From Piscicola geometra (taxonomy: Eukaryota > Annelida > Clitellata > Hirudinida > Piscicolidae): a stretch of DNA of 64,000 nt. The position numbers and the translations under genes are program-made. The notes beneath the pieces were generated by a model. It was not told where the DNA came from. It saw nothing but the letters and a program-made list of their open reading frames with translations, and ran no database searches. Where the stretch lies: NCBI GenBank assembly GCA_943735955.1, contig OX030968.1, forward strand, positions 434,501-498,500, written 5' to 3'. Of this stretch, positions 34,017 to 47,175 are shown one piece after another (the first letter of the stretch is position 1; each line of letters opens with the position of its first letter).

Positions 34017-35129
34017 CAGTGTTATTTTCGTTCCATAAAATAATTATAGTTTTTATTTCAGTTTCGTTTTGGAATTAATTGAAGTTTTTATTTTCGTTAT
34101 CGTTTTGAATTTAATTATAGTTTTTATTTCAGTTTCGTTTTGGAATTAATTAAAGTTTTTATTTTCGTTATCGTTTTGAATTTAATTATAGTTTTTATTT
34201 TCGTCTGAGTTTTGAAAAAAATTAAAGTTTTTATTTTCGTTTGAGTTTTGAAAATATTTATAGTTTGAAACATAATATCAAATTTACGATTAAAATAAGT
34301 GATAATTTAATTGACAAAGCGAAGCGGTAATAAATAACGTTTTATAAATGGCGCTACTTTTATAAAGCCTAATGATAAAGTTTATAACATAGACATATAT
34401 TTTTATCTAAATTATTCATTTGCATATTATGGCATATCATAAAAATTTACGATTAAAATAAGTGATAATATGATTGACAAAGCGAAGCGGTAATAAAATA
34501 CCGTTTTATAAATGGCGCTACTTTCATAAAGTTTATAACGTAGACATATATTTGTTATCTAAATTATTCATTTGCATATTATGGCATATCATAAAAATTT
34601 ATTTAATTTTCGTTTTGAAAATAATTATAGTTTTTACTTCAGTTTCGTTTTGGAAATAATTATAGTTTTTATTTTCGTTTTGAAAATTAATTTAGTTTTT
34701 ATTTTCGTTTTCGTGGAACGATTATTCAGAATTTTCGTTTTCTTTTTAGTTTAGAATTAAAATTTTAGATTTTAGTTTTTATTTTCGTTTGAGTTGTAAA
34801 AATAATTATAGTTTGAAACATAATATCAAATTTTAGATTAAAATAAGTGATAATTTAATTGACAAAGAGAAGCGGTAATAAAATAACGTTTGATAAATGG
34901 CGCTACTTTCATAAAGCCCAAAGATAATGTTTATAACAAAGACAAATATTTTTAATAAAAGTTATTCATTTGCCTATTATGGCATATCATAAAAATTTAT
35001 TTAATTTTCGTTTTGAAAATAATTATAGTTTTTATTTTCGTTTTCGTTTTGAAAACAAATTTAGTTTTTATTTTCGTTTTCGTGGAACGATTATTCAGAA
35101 TTGTCGTTTTCGTTACGAAAATAACACTG
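34017..35129. mobile_element. hAT-type MITE with CAGTGTTATTTTCGT ends (unit 1)
   Basis: 15-bp perfect inverted ends CAGTGTTATTTTCGT and ACGAAAATAACACTG. The interior has tandem and inverted copies of ATTATAGTTTTTATTTTCGT and no transposase. The flanks (TCTACAC and GTTAAAAC) do not form a target duplication, so the two flanks were probably brought together by recombination. An identical-length copy lies at 43025-44137. Confidence 0.8.
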
Positions 35130-35231
35130 GTTAAAACCGGTGAAAAATCAATAATAGTATTGACAATAATACTTGGAAGAAAAAAAGACACACACTCAAA
35201 CACACACTCAAACACACACACACACACACCC

Positions 35232-35271
<40 letters not shown>

Positions 35272-35521
35272 TCACACACACACACAAACAAAAACACACA
35301 CACACGCTACGCCTTAATATTCCTTATCCTTTGTCACCTTGCTTTCTGGTCTCTCAATTGAACTGACTCTCTACTGTCGAGGCTCGTCCACTTAGGGCGT
35401 TTGATTTGTTCTTCGAGATTTAAAGTTTTTATAAAAAAACTTTAAGTCTCGTTACGCGGAAAGATATTCTGTTGTGATCCAAAAGACACATCTCGACGAC
35501 GACCCACAACTCCCCTCCCAG

Positions 35522-36479
35522 ATGAACTCCTCAAGGACCCTTGTGAGCGCAGGCTTGGTGTTGCTGGCGATGTTCTGTGCGGCAGACGCGTTTAAATGTT
35601 ACGATTGCACTGAGTGCAACGTGGTTGATGCTTCTACAACACAAACATCGTGTGGGGTTATGGACAGGTCGTGCGTCACTGTCATCTCAGAAATCCCTGG
35701 TGAGTGCTCAACCTGGGTGGATGATCTTCAGTGAGGATTGTTCGCGTGCTGTGCGCTTCGTAAATCTTTGAAATTAAACTAAAAGTAACTTTTAAAAGTC
35801 AATTTTATTATTTTTATTATTATTAGCATTATCCCCACCATTATCATTATCATCATCATTTTCATCCTCATCATCATCTTATTCATCCCATTACAGCCCA
35901 AACCACCCTTCACCACCCCTTTAAGCACACCCTCACAACCCCCCCACAGGATCATACAACGTAGCCAGAACGTGTGACGCAAGCAACGCCACGGGATGCA
36001 CTCTTGTGGGCCCTCAAACTCAGTGCAGGTGTATAGGTGGGTCGATGTGTGTTTGTGTGTGTTGTTTGTGTGTTTGAGGGTGTTGTTTGTGTGCTTGTTC
36101 GTGTGGTTCTTGCTCTTGTTTCTCACTCATCCCTTTCTGATCGGCCTCCAAACCACTCATGCATGTCGCCTCCACCGCAGGTGAACTGTGCAACAACCAA
36201 ACTCTTGAAGAACTACTTGCTACAACCACGACTCTCATGACCACTACTACCACCACCACCCTAACTACCATTACTACTACTGCTTCAACCACCACTGCTA
36301 CAACCACCACTGCTACAACCACCACTACCCCTGCTACCACTGCTACAACCTCCGCCATGACTACTACTACCATGACTCCCATCGTCACAACCAAGTCCTT
36401 TCTATCAAGCAGTGTCTCAACCACCGCTTCTGTCGCTGTTGTGGCAGCTGCAGTCATGACTGCTTTTTTCAGGGGGTAG
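35522..36479 (+). CDS. GPI-anchored Ly6/uPAR-like protein, type A, copy A3
   Basis: Exons 35522-35699, 35950-36036 and 36181-36479 give 187 codons plus stop, phase 1. An in-frame ATG at 35474 exists, but the conserved CCCCTCCCAG and signal peptide fix the start at 35522. The domain begins FKCYDCTEC; exon 2 reads GSYNVARTCDASN and ends QCRCI; exon 3 opens ELCNN with a stalk of about 55 Thr-rich residues and the usual tail. Donor 2 is GTGGGT instead of GTGAGT. Intron 2 is only 144 bp, with the 21-bp minisatellite reduced to a remnant. A TATAAAAAA lies about 90 bp upstream at 35430. Confidence 0.85.
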
Positions 36480-36504
36480 AATGGGTTGATTGTGAAAGAA
36501 AGAT

Positions 36505-36725
36505 GAGTGAGTGGAAGAGGAGTGAGTGGAGGAAGGATAGTGAATGGAGGGAGGATAGTGAGTGGAGGAGGAGTGGAAGAGGAGTGAGTGGAGGAAGAGT
36601 GGAAGAAGAGTGAGTGAGTGGAGAAGTAAGTGAGTGGAAGAGGAGTGAGTGGAAGAGGAGTGAGTGGAGGAGGAGTGAGTTAAGGAGTGAGTGAAGGAGG
36701 AGTGAGTGGAGGAGGATGGAGAAGG
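36505..36725. repeat. 15-bp minisatellite downstream of A3
   Basis: Degenerate GTGAGTGGAGGAGGA units; the copy at 45513-45733 is essentially the same. Confidence 0.85.
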
Positions 36726-37016
36726 GGAGAAAAAGATGAAACGTTACATTTAATTTTCGATCTGAGTTGTGACTAAAAAACTCAACCCTTTTTCACTTAT
36801 CTGTTAATGTATTAGATTGCTTAAATTTGCTTAGATTAATTGTTGATTATGTAGATTTTTAATTAATTTGATTGTTAATTTAAATTTTTAATGGACCTAC
36901 AAATGAACTAATAATTGCCTAATAATAAATAATTCAAAAGTTAAAATTTTAAATAAAAGTTATTCGCCAATCGATGCATTTGGAGTAGAAGTGCTTTTGA
37001 AGGCTTCGATATGCAG

Positions 37017-38202
37017 CAGTGTTGTTCCAGTTAACTGTAACTGTAACTGAAATAGTAAATTAACTGAAAAATATGATTCAGTTAACTATAACTTTATCTG
37101 TAACTGTAATTCAATGCATAACTGTAACTGAAATAGAAACTGAAAAATAAGAATACTAACTGAATTGTAACTAAAAAATATCTATTTAAAAAATGGAAAG
37201 CGTTGAATTAATCAAATCTATGAAATGTACGGGCTTTTTTTATTTACGAAGCTTCATGCGACAAAACTTTTTTGTCATAAAAGTGAATGTCAGGTTTCAG
37301 AAGAGGATGATAATTATAAGGAGAAAGTTACCAGGTAACACACTGTAGTTGATAGTTATTTATGTATTTACATTTTTAAATATTATTTACCAAGTAATCA
37401 ATCAATCAATCAATCAATCACTAATAATTTATATAGCGCCCTTTACTAAGCGAACAAAATGAGCATAATTTATAAGCCATTTAAATAATTTCAAATAAAC
37501 AGTCGTAAGTATATGCTATTTCTATCATTTAGGTTCAGAGAAAATGATTTTTTCGATAAAAGCTTGTAAAAACTATGTAGAAGATCGAATTCGTAAAGAT
37601 CTTCAAACTGGACATCGCGTTGTCATTAGCATGGATTGCTGGACTAAGAAGGGTCTTACACTTTCATGTCTCGGGATCTCAGCACCCTTTTACAATCCAT
37701 CAATGCGTCGTGCGATTCAGGTCCTGCAAAATGTTTATTCTGTGTCTCACCCACATACAGGAGAAATGTTAGCACTTAAATTATTGAGTACCCTAGATTA
37801 TTAGCTTCTTTTGCGCAAGACATTGTTTCAGCTCCCGCTTCACAAGCGTATGTGGATAGGGTGTTTCAAGTGTGCGGAGACCTAATTGCAGGGGAAAAAA
37901 TCGCTTCAGCAAAAATCTGAAATTGAAGATATATATGAAAATGAACAGCATATATTATGAATAATATATTTATATATCTTTTAAAGAACTTGACTTTTAA
38001 ACATTAATTTGGGCTGTATTATAAATTAAAATTCATTTTTTTCCATCTTGATTAACTGTAAATGTAACTTAAAAAAATAACTGAAACTGAAATAGTAACT
38101 GAAAAATTAAAATTTGCATAACTGTAACTTGAATAGTAACTGAAAAATGAAATTTTTCATGACTGTAACTTAAACTGAAAAATCCGAACTGGAAAATCAC
38201 TG
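37017..38202. mobile_element. hAT element, family 3, unit 2 copy (internally deleted)
   Basis: Same ends and target duplication as at 22155 (ATATGCAG 37009-37016, GTATGCAG 38203-38210). It lacks the zinc-ribbon insertion and most of the AATC array. The transposase fragment at 37544-37804 reads YVEDRIRKDLQTGH...MDCWTKKG...HPHTGEM. Confidence 0.85.
37544..37804 (+). pseudogene. hAT transposase fragment, family 3 (unit 2)
   Basis: An 86-codon frame with the same MDCWTKKG and HPHTGEM motifs as at 24300. Both ends of the protein are missing. Confidence 0.75.
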
Positions 38203-38222
38203 GTATGCAGGCTGGTATGCCT

Positions 38223-38258
38223 TCATTTGCTAGCCTCGCACTTGTTGGTCTTCTTGGC
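38223..38258 (-). pseudogene. Ykt6-like last exon, CaaX box lost (unit 2)
   Basis: Identical to 24958-24993: AKKTNK followed by CEASK and stop. Confidence 0.6.
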
Positions 38259-38546
38259 CTGAAATTTAAATTGATAAAGTAACCGTTTATTCAGTAATGG
38301 AAAGAGAATAATTGGAAAATTAAATTATATTAATAAGAATAATCAGATTACAATTATTTTAAAAATAATAACAATAAATTTATAATAATGTTGCTTGAAG
38401 TAATAACAAAAGAATTCATATTAATAGTAGCAAAATATATCAAAATATTGACCTTCTAAATAGTAACCGAAAAAATATAGAAATTAATGATTATTATTAT
38501 TGAATTAATTATTCTAAATTGCTAATAAGTAGGAGGCAAAGGTCAC

Positions 38547-38577
38547 CGTGACATAGAAGCGATTCGAGGTTGCAGAA
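38547..38577 (-). pseudogene. Ykt6-like exon Y with 71-bp deletion (unit 2)
   Basis: The same deletion as in unit 1, so it predates the duplication. Confidence 0.65.
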
Positions 38578-39055
38578 CTGGTGGGATGGTTGGCTTGGGA
38601 TGGGATGGTTGGTTTGGGATGGGATGGTTGGCTTGGGATGGGATGGTTGGCTTGGAATGGGATGGTTGGTTTGGCATGGGATGGTTGGCTTGGGATGGGA
38701 TGGTTGGCTTGGGATGGGATGGTTGGTTTGGGATGGGATGGTTGGTTTGGGATGGGATGGTTGGCTTGGGATGGGATGGTTGGTTTGGGATGGGATGGTT
38801 GGCTTGGAATGAGATGGTTGGTTTGGGATGGGATGGTTGGCTTGGGATGGGATGGTTGGTTTGGGATGGGATGGTTGGTTTGGGATGGGATGGTTGGTTT
38901 GGGATGGGATGGTTGGCTTGGGATGGGATGGTTGGTTTGGGATGGGATGGTTGGCTTGGAATGGGGTGGTTGGCTTGGAATGGGATGGTTGGCTTGGGAT
39001 GGGATGGTTGGCTTGGGATGGGATTGTTGGCTTTCAATGTGGTGGGATGGGATGA
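38578..39055. repeat. 19-bp minisatellite in Ykt6-like intron (unit 2)
   Basis: One unit shorter than the unit 1 array but otherwise nearly the same order of variants. Confidence 0.9.
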
Positions 39056-39126
39056 AGTGGGTGTGGTTGGGATAGGTGGTATATCTATATCTGAATCTAA
39101 ATATCGAAGAAAAGCATAGAAAAGAC

Positions 39127-39192
39127 CATGATTTCCGTCGTTTCATCCACGTCTTTTTGAAGCTTGATCAGAGCATCGGCCGCTGCCGGGTT
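39127..39192 (-). pseudogene. Ykt6-like exon X (unit 2)
   Basis: NPAAADALIKLQ exon, identical to 25881-25946. Confidence 0.68.
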
Positions 39193-39322
39193 CTCATGTA
39201 TATATGTGTGTATTTATACATAAGATATTGTTTCTATAAACTAATTAATTAAACCTTTTTTGTTTTATTTATAACAATTATGAACAAATAAATATCAAAG
39301 TATTTTTATTTATTTTTAAAAC

Positions 39323-39368
39323 CTGATATTTAATCAGGACTTGGTCAAGCTCTTTAGAGACGCTCAAG
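39323..39368 (-). pseudogene. Ykt6-like exon W (unit 2)
   Basis: Encodes LSVSKELDQVLIKYQ before donor GTTTTA, as in unit 1. Confidence 0.55.
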
Positions 39369-40102
39369 CTGGTGGAGAAGTGACGTCAGAAAAATAAAAG
39401 AAATGATTGATTAATAATGTTGAGGTAATTAATTAATAATAAAACGATAGTCAGTGCTGGCTACCCAGACGTAGTCATTAGTGTCTGTGGTTGTGGAGAC
39501 AGCCAGACAGACAGCCAGACAGTTCCAAGCCGCCAGAGTGACATGGCACCTGGTCAGGGAGGAGAAGAACAGCCCATTATTTCCCACTTGGTCCTACTTT
39601 GTCCTCTAAGCCTCGAGTGTTCTTAGAAATTGAAAATGTTTCATTTCAAAAAGCATTTGTTTGTCAGTTAGAAGCGACGGACGCTCCAAAAGACATTTCT
39701 TCTTGATCAGTTGGCAGCAAGCTGAGACCACAGAGAATCGAAGCGTTTAAAAAACGTTAATTTATATAGCGCGTGATTAGAATATTTGCTGGATACACAT
39801 GGGCGTGCATTTCGGGATGCATCCTTTTTGGATATCGCGATTCTTTAAGAAAAATGCATCAAACTGTCAACTGTCACCATTGACGTTTGCCACTCCTTCG
39901 TTTATCCCCGCACCAACTGTTAATAACTCGTTTATCCCCGCACCAACTATTAATAAGTCTGTGTGTATTTGGTACGTGTATAAAATAGAATACATTGTAT
40001 ATATTTTGTACATGCTGTATTTTATATATGCAAGTATTTTATTTATGTGTTTGTGGCTATGTGTGTATCTTGTACATCACATGTTTGCTATGGAACTTGG
40101 TG

Positions 40103-40132
40103 TATATAAGGAGTGGTGGGGTGCGGCTGTCA
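40103..40132 (+). promoter_or_regulatory. Core promoter of LU gene C2
   Basis: TATATAAGG and initiator A at 40132, same spacing as C1. Confidence 0.65.
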
Positions 40133-40360
40133 CCCCTCGACTAGCTGCCTTCAAAGACTCTTCCTCGAGGTTGCTTCAACGAGGCCTTTTGTTCGTTTAT
40201 CCCCTCAAATAATTTGCGAACGACCTTCGATTGCTCAGCCGTCTCACCGAACAGCTCAGACGTTTAAAACACTTTTAGCTCAGTTCTTAGCAGCCTATGC
40301 ATCCCTGCCCCATTCATCCTACCACCTCCTCTCACCACTCCTTCACAAATCCCCTCCCAG

Positions 40361-41873
40361 ATGAACTCCTCAAGGACCCTTGTGAGCGCAGGCTTGGTGT
40401 TGCTGGCGATGTTCTGTGCGGCAGACGCGTTGAAGTGCTACCAGCGTCTTACTTGCGGTGTGAATGCGACCGTTCAAGAGTGCTCCGCAGAGGACAAGTC
40501 TTGCATGAAATCGAGCAGTAAAGTACTCGGTAAGTGGCTTGATTGGTCTAGGGCTTTGTGAGTGTGCTTTGTTTCTCAAAGCTGTTTTTGATCTTCAGAA
40601 AGAGGGGCTTCTCTTCCACATTTTGATAAATTCAACTTGGTTTGGAAGTGCATTTTACCGCATTTAATTGGAGTAACTGTTTTTTCATTTAAACCCGCCT
40701 TATTCAATATGCGGGCATTCGGAATTCGTTCATTCACTGCTTGAAAGCGGACGTTTAACGTTATATATAGAAAAAAAATTTATACTTTAAATTCATGTAT
40801 AAATATATATTTATTAGGAATATCACCCACAATAGTATCTCCACTCCAGGTCGATGGCCTCTTCATTTTTATTTGCCAATATTTGAAAGCCTGAATTCCG
40901 AATGTCCGCATATCAAATCATCTTCGTAAACCTCATTCACATCTTCTCAATCAAGTGTTCTTATTCAGCTCCCTTCACCACCACCACTAAACCTCGACAC
41001 CACAACCACTACCACTAAACCTTCACATCGCAGCCACACTACTGCACCACCATCTCTACATCACCACATCACAACTACCACCTCTACACCACATCTACAC
41101 CACCTCTACACCACCTTCACACCACAGGAGTGGAAGCATGTTTCAGTGGCTGTGATACACAGGATTCAGACAAGTGCGAGTCAGGCAGTGTAGGCGGCGT
41201 AGAAGGCACAGTGTGCTTCTGCAAGAGTAAGTAGTTGTCGTTGTTGCTGTCAATCTAGTTGTCGTTGTTGCTGTCAATCTTGTTGTCGTTGTTGCTGTCA
41301 ATCTTGTTGTCGTTGTTGTTGTCAATCTTGTTGTCGTTGTTGCTGTCAATCTTGTTGTCGTTGTTGCTGTCAATCTTGTTGTCGTTGTTGTTGTCAATCT
41401 AGTTGTCGTTGTTGCTGTCAATCTTGTTGTCGTTGTTGCTGTCAATCTTGTTGTCGTTGTTGCTGTCAATCTTGTTGTCGTTGTTGTTGTCAATCTTGTT
41501 GTCGTTGTTGCTGTCAATCTTGTTGTCGTTGTTGCTGTCAATCTTGTTGTCGTTGTTGCTGTCAATCTTGTTGTCTTTGTTGCTGTCAATCTTGTTGTCG
41601 TTGTTGCTGTCAATCTTGTTGTCGATGTCGTAACAACATTTTGGGGAAGTTGCGGGGGTTGCAGCTGTTGCAGTGTTGTGTGTACCTGCTTTGATTGGGT
41701 CCAGGCATTCTTTTTGCGCTTCCTCACGCATCAATCTCAGTTATCCACTGAACTACCCTGCTTACATGTTCATCCCCACCACAGCCGACCTCTGCAACAG
41801 CAGTGTCTCAACCACCGCTTCTGTCGCTGCTGTGGTCGCTGCAGTCATGGCTGCCTTTTTCATGGGTGGATGA
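40361..41873 (+). CDS. GPI-anchored Ly6/uPAR-like protein, type C, copy C2
   Basis: Exons 40361-40529, 41128-41226 and 41785-41873 give 118 codons plus stop. The protein equals C1 except for one residue in exon 2 (KCES instead of KCQS). Promoter, introns and poly(A) region are near-identical too, except that intron 2 holds only about 16 units of the 24-bp repeat. This is either a very recent tandem duplicate or a haplotype placed twice in the assembly. Confidence 0.83.
41234..41624. repeat. 24-bp minisatellite, about 16 units, intron 2 of C2
   Basis: Same unit as 28004-32666, one-twelfth the length. Confidence 0.95.
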
Positions 41874-42605
41874 GATGCGCATGAATGGTGGAGAGTGCTT
41901 TAAATCTATTTCTAATTGCAAACCTCAAAACATTCATGGGCTTTTAAAGCTCTAGCGCGTTCACACCACTTCAATAAACATTCAGAATTACTTTGAATTA
42001 ATTGTTTTCTTGACAATAAAAAACGTTTTCATGACTTTGGAGTTTGCAGCAGAAATGAATGGAAGCAGTCAGGAGAGCTTCCCAAGCTGAGCGAAGCAAT
42101 CTGGCACACTCGTCAAAAAATGTTTTGAAATGTTTTTCGGCAATAAAAAAACTGATAAAAACAAAAAACACACGTGTAAATAAATTCCTGAATGCAAAAA
42201 AAGAATTAACTCGGAATAGCCTTGACTACGCAGTAAACACGTAGAAGAATAACAGCACAAGATTGCCTCACATAACTCCGAGTACATAGGAAACGTCATG
42301 GAGACCCTCTTGTTTGTTTGCCTTCTTCCCTCCTCAACTGGTCTTCTCGCGCTTGTTATTCGGAACTAAGTGGTTGTTGAGTCGATCTTTTGATTGAAAA
42401 TGACTTTTTGAAGCATTTCAGAACTGTTAATAACGTTATAATGTTAGTTCAAATGAGTCATAAACAAATAAACCCTCAAAGCAACACGACTCCTTAAACT
42501 CCGACTGCCTTAACTCCGACGTGGATTCTTTTCGCACTTATCGACTCCTTCAGGCACACTCGCCTCCACTTACCCACCCAAAAACACCCACAACTCCCCT
42601 CCCAG

Positions 42606-42774
42606 ATGAACTCCTCAAGGACCCTTGTGAGCGCAGGCTTGGTGTTGCTGGCGATGTTCTGTGCGGCAGACGCGTTGAAGTGCTACCAAAGTATTTCTTG
42701 TGATGCGAATGCGACCGTTCAAGAGTGCTCTGCAAAGGACAAGTCTTGCATGAAATCGAGCAGTAAAGTACTCG
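42606..42774 (+). pseudogene. LU type C gene reduced to exon 1 (unit 2)
   Basis: Same sequence as 33648-33816. Intron 1 carries one extra CACCACTTCACAACC-type block of about 48 bp before the MITE. Confidence 0.75.
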
Positions 42775-43024
42775 GTAAGTGGCTTGGTTGCTCCACACCA
42801 CAACCCCTACCACTAAACCTTCACATCACAGCCACTACTTCACCACCACATCGCAGCCACAACTAATGCACTACCATCTCCAAACCACCACATCACAACC
42901 ATTATCTCTACACCACCTCTACACCACCACTTCACAACCACATCACAACCATCATCTCTACACCACCTCTACACCACCACATCACAACCACATCACAACC
43001 ATCATCTCTACACCACCTCTACAC

Positions 43025-44137
43025 CAGTGTTATTTTCGTTCCATAAAATAATTATAGTTTTTATTTCAGTTTCGTTTTGGAATTAATTGAAGTTTTTATT
43101 TTCGTTATCGTTTTGAATTTAATTATAGTTTTTATTTCAGTTTCGTTTTGGAATTAATTAAAGTTTTTATTTTCGTTATCGTTTTGAATTTAATTATAGT
43201 TTTTATTTTCGTCTGAGTTTTGAAAAAAATTAAAGTTTTTATTTTCGTTTGAGTTTTGAAAATATTTATAGTTTGAAACATAATATCAAATTTACGATTA
43301 AAATAAGTGATAATTTAATTGACAAAGCGAAGCGGTAATAAATAACGTTTTATAAATGGCGCTACTTTTATAAAGCCTAATGATAAAGTTTATAACATAG
43401 ACATATATTTTTATCTAAATTATTCATTTGCATATTATGGCATATCATAAAAATTTACGATTAAAATAAGTGATAATATGATTGACAAAGCGAAGCGGTA
43501 ATAAAATACCGTTTTATAAATGGCGCTACTTTCATAAAGTTTATAACGTAGACATATATTTGTTATCTAAATTATTCATTTGCATATTATGGCATATCAT
43601 AAAAATTTATTTAATTTTCGTTTTGAAAATAATTATAGTTTTTACTTCAGTTTCGTTTTGGAAATAATTATAGTTTTTATTTTCGTTTTGAAAATTAATT
43701 TAGTTTTTATTTTCGTTTTCGTGGAACGATTATTCAGAATTTTCGTTTTCTTTTTAGTTTAGAATTAAAATTTTAGATTTTAGTTTTTATTTTCGTTTGA
43801 GTTGTAAAAATAATTATAGTTTGAAACATAATATCAAATTTTAGATTAAAATAAGTGATAATTTAATTGACAAAGAGAAGCGGTAATAAAATAACGTTTG
43901 ATAAATGGCGCTACTTTCATAAAGCCCAAAGATAATGTTTATAACAAAGACAAATATTTTTAATAAAAGTTATTCATTTGCCTATTATGGCATATCATAA
44001 AAATTTATTTAATTTTCGTTTTGAAAATAATTATAGTTTTTATTTTCGTTTTCGTTTTGAAAACAAATTTAGTTTTTATTTTCGTTTTCGTGGAACGATT
44101 ATTCAGAATTGTCGTTTTCGTTACGAAAATAACACTG
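43025..44137. mobile_element. hAT-type MITE (unit 2)
   Basis: 1113 bp, same ends CAGTGTTATTTTCGT / ACGAAAATAACACTG and the same non-matching flanks as at 34017. Confidence 0.8.
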
Positions 44138-44239
44138 GTTAAAACCGGTGAAAAATCAATAATAGTATTGACAATAATACTTGGAAGAAAAAAAGACACA
44201 CACTCAAACACACACTCAAACACACACACACACACACCC

Positions 44240-44279
<40 letters not shown>

Positions 44280-44529
44280 TCACACACACACACAAACAAA
44301 AACACACACACACGCTACGCCTTAATATTCCTTATCCTTTGTCACCTTGCTTTCTGGTCTCTCAATTGAACTGACTCTCTACTGTCGAGGCTCGTCCACT
44401 TAGGGCGTTTGATTTGTTCTTCGAGATTTAAAGTTTTTATAAAAAAACTTTAAGTCTCGTTACGCGGAAAGATATTCTGTTGTGATCCAAAAGACACATC
44501 TCGACGACGACCCACAACTCCCCTCCCAG

Positions 44530-45487
44530 ATGAACTCCTCAAGGACCCTTGTGAGCGCAGGCTTGGTGTTGCTGGCGATGTTCTGTGCGGCAGACGCGTT
44601 TAAATGTTACGATTGCACTGAGTGCAACGTGGTTGATGCTTCTACAACACAAACATCGTGTGGGGTTATGGACAGGTCGTGCGTCACTGTCATCTCAGAA
44701 ATCCCTGGTGAGTGCTCAACCTGGGTGGATGATCTTCAGTGAGGATTGTTCGCGTGCTGTGCGCTTCGTAAATCTTTGAAATTAAACTAAAAGTAACTTT
44801 TAAAAGTCAATTTTATTATTTTTATTATTATTAGCATTATCCCCACCATTATCATTATCATCATCATTTTCATCCTCATCATCATCTTATTCATCCCATT
44901 ACAGCCCAAACCACCCTTCACCACCCCTTTAAGCACACCCTCACAACCCCCCCACAGGATCATACAACGTAGCCAGAACGTGTGACGCAAGCAACGCCAC
45001 GGGATGCACTCTTGTGGGCCCTCAAACTCAGTGCAGGTGTATAGGTGGGTCGATGTGTGTTTGTGTGTGTTGTTTGTGTGTTTGAGGGTGTTGTTTGTGT
45101 GCTTGTTCGTGTGGTTCTTGCTCTTGTTTCTCACTCATCCCTTTCTGATCGGCCTCCAAACCACTCATGCATGTCGCCTCCACCGCAGGTGAACTGTGCA
45201 ACAACCAAACTCTTGAAGAACTACTTGCTACAACCACGACTCTCATGACCACTACTACCACCACCACCCTAACTACCATTACTACTACTGCTTCAACCAC
45301 CACTGCTACAACCACCACTGCTACAACCACCACTACCCCTGCTACCACTGCTACAACCTCCGCCATGACTACTACTACCATGACTCCCATCGTCACAACC
45401 AAGTCCTTTCTATCAAGCAGTGTCTCAACCACCGCTTCTGTCGCTGTTGTGGCAGCTGCAGTCATGACTGCTTTTTTCAGGGGGTAG
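44530..45487 (+). CDS. GPI-anchored Ly6/uPAR-like protein, type A, copy A4
   Basis: Exons 44530-44707, 44958-45044 and 45189-45487 give 187 codons plus stop. No amino-acid difference from A3 was noticed, and introns, leader and 3' flank match as well. See A3 for domains. It is the second half of the tandem duplication unit 2. Confidence 0.85.
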
Positions 45488-46547
45488 AATGGGTTGATTG
45501 TGAAAGAAAGATGAGTGAGTGGAAGAGGAGTGAGTGGAGGAAGGATAGTGAATGGAGGGAGGATAGTGAGTGGAGGAGGAGTGGAAGAGGAGTGAGTGGA
45601 GGAAGAGTGGAAGAAGAGTGAGTGAGTGGAGAAGTAAGTGAGTGGAAGAGGAGTGAGTGGAAGAGGAGTGAGTGGAGGAGGAGTGAGTTAAGGAGTGAGT
45701 GAAGGAGGAGTGAGTGGAGGAGGATGGAGAAGGGGAGAAAAAGATGAAACGTTACATTTAATTTTCGATCTGAGTTGTGACTAAAAAACTCAACCCTTTT
45801 TCACTTATCTGTTAATGTATTAGATTGCTTAAATTTGCTTAGATTAATTGTTGATTATGTAGATTTTTAATTAATTTGATTGTTAATTTAAATTTTTAAT
45901 GGACCTACAAATGAACTAATAATTGCCTAATAATAAATAATTCAAAAGTTAAAATTTTAAATAAAAGTTATTCGCCAATCGATGCATTTGGAGTAGAAGT
46001 GCTTTTGAAGGCTTCGATATGCAGCAGTGTTGTTCCAGTTAACTGTAACTGTAACTGAAATAGTAAATTAACTGAAAAATATGATTCAGTTAACTATAAC
46101 TTTATCTGTAACTGTAATTCAATGCATAACTGTAACTGAAATAGAAACTGAAAAATAAGAATACTAACTGAATTGTAACTAAAAAATATCTATTTAAAAA
46201 ATGGAAAGCGTTGAATTAATCAAATCTATGAAATGTACGGGCTTTTTTTATTTACGAAGCTTCATGCGACAAAACTTTTTTGTCATAAAAGTGAATGTCA
46301 GGTTTCAGAAGAGGATGATAATTATAAGGAGAAAGTTACCAGGTAACACACTGTAGTTGATAGTTATTTATGTATTTACATTTTTAAATATTATTTACCA
46401 AGTAATCAATCAATCAATCAATCACTAATAATTTATATAGCGCCCTTTACTAAGCGAACAAAATGAGCATAATTTATAAGCCATTTAAATAATTTCAAAT
46501 AAACAGTCGTAAGTATATGCTATTTCTATCATTTAGGTTCAGAGAAA

Positions 46548-46808
46548 ATGATTTTTTCGATAAAAGCTTGTAAAAACTATGTAGAAGATCGAATTCGTAA
46601 AGATCTTCAAACTGGACATCGCGTTGTCATTAGCATGGATTGCTGGACTAAGAAGGGTCTTACACTTTCATGTCTCGGGATCTCAGCACCCTTTTACAAT
46701 CCATCAATGCGTCGTGCGATTCAGGTCCTGCAAAATGTTTATTCTGTGTCTCACCCACATACAGGAGAAATTTTAGCACTTAAATTATTGAGTACCCTAG
46801 ATTATTAG
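46548..46808 (+). pseudogene. hAT transposase fragment, family 3 (unit 3)
   Basis: Same 86-codon fragment as 37544-37804 with one change (GEILALK). Confidence 0.75.
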
Positions 46809-47175
46809 CTTCTTTTGCGCAAGACATTGTTTCAGCTCCCGCTTCACAAGCGTATGTGGATAGGGTGTTTTAAGTGTGCGGAGACCTAACTGCAGGGAAA
46901 AAAAACGCTTCAGTAAAAATCTGAAATTGAAGATATATATGAAAATGAACAGCATATATTATGAATAATATATTTATATATCTTTTAAATAATTTGACTT
47001 TTAAACATTAATTTGGGCTGTATTATAAATTAAAATTCATTTTTTCCCATCTTGATTAACTGTAACTGTAACTTGAAAAAATAACTGAAACTGAAATAGT
47101 AACTGAAAAATTAAAATTTGCATAACTGTAACTTGAATAGTAACTGAAAAATTAACTTTTCATAACTGTAACTTC

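Noticed and set aside
35474..35521. Alternative upstream start (MIQKTH...) for A3 and the same for A4
   Set aside because: It would put a charged extension before the signal peptide and read through the conserved CCCTCCCAG acceptor-like tract. Other type A genes lack it.
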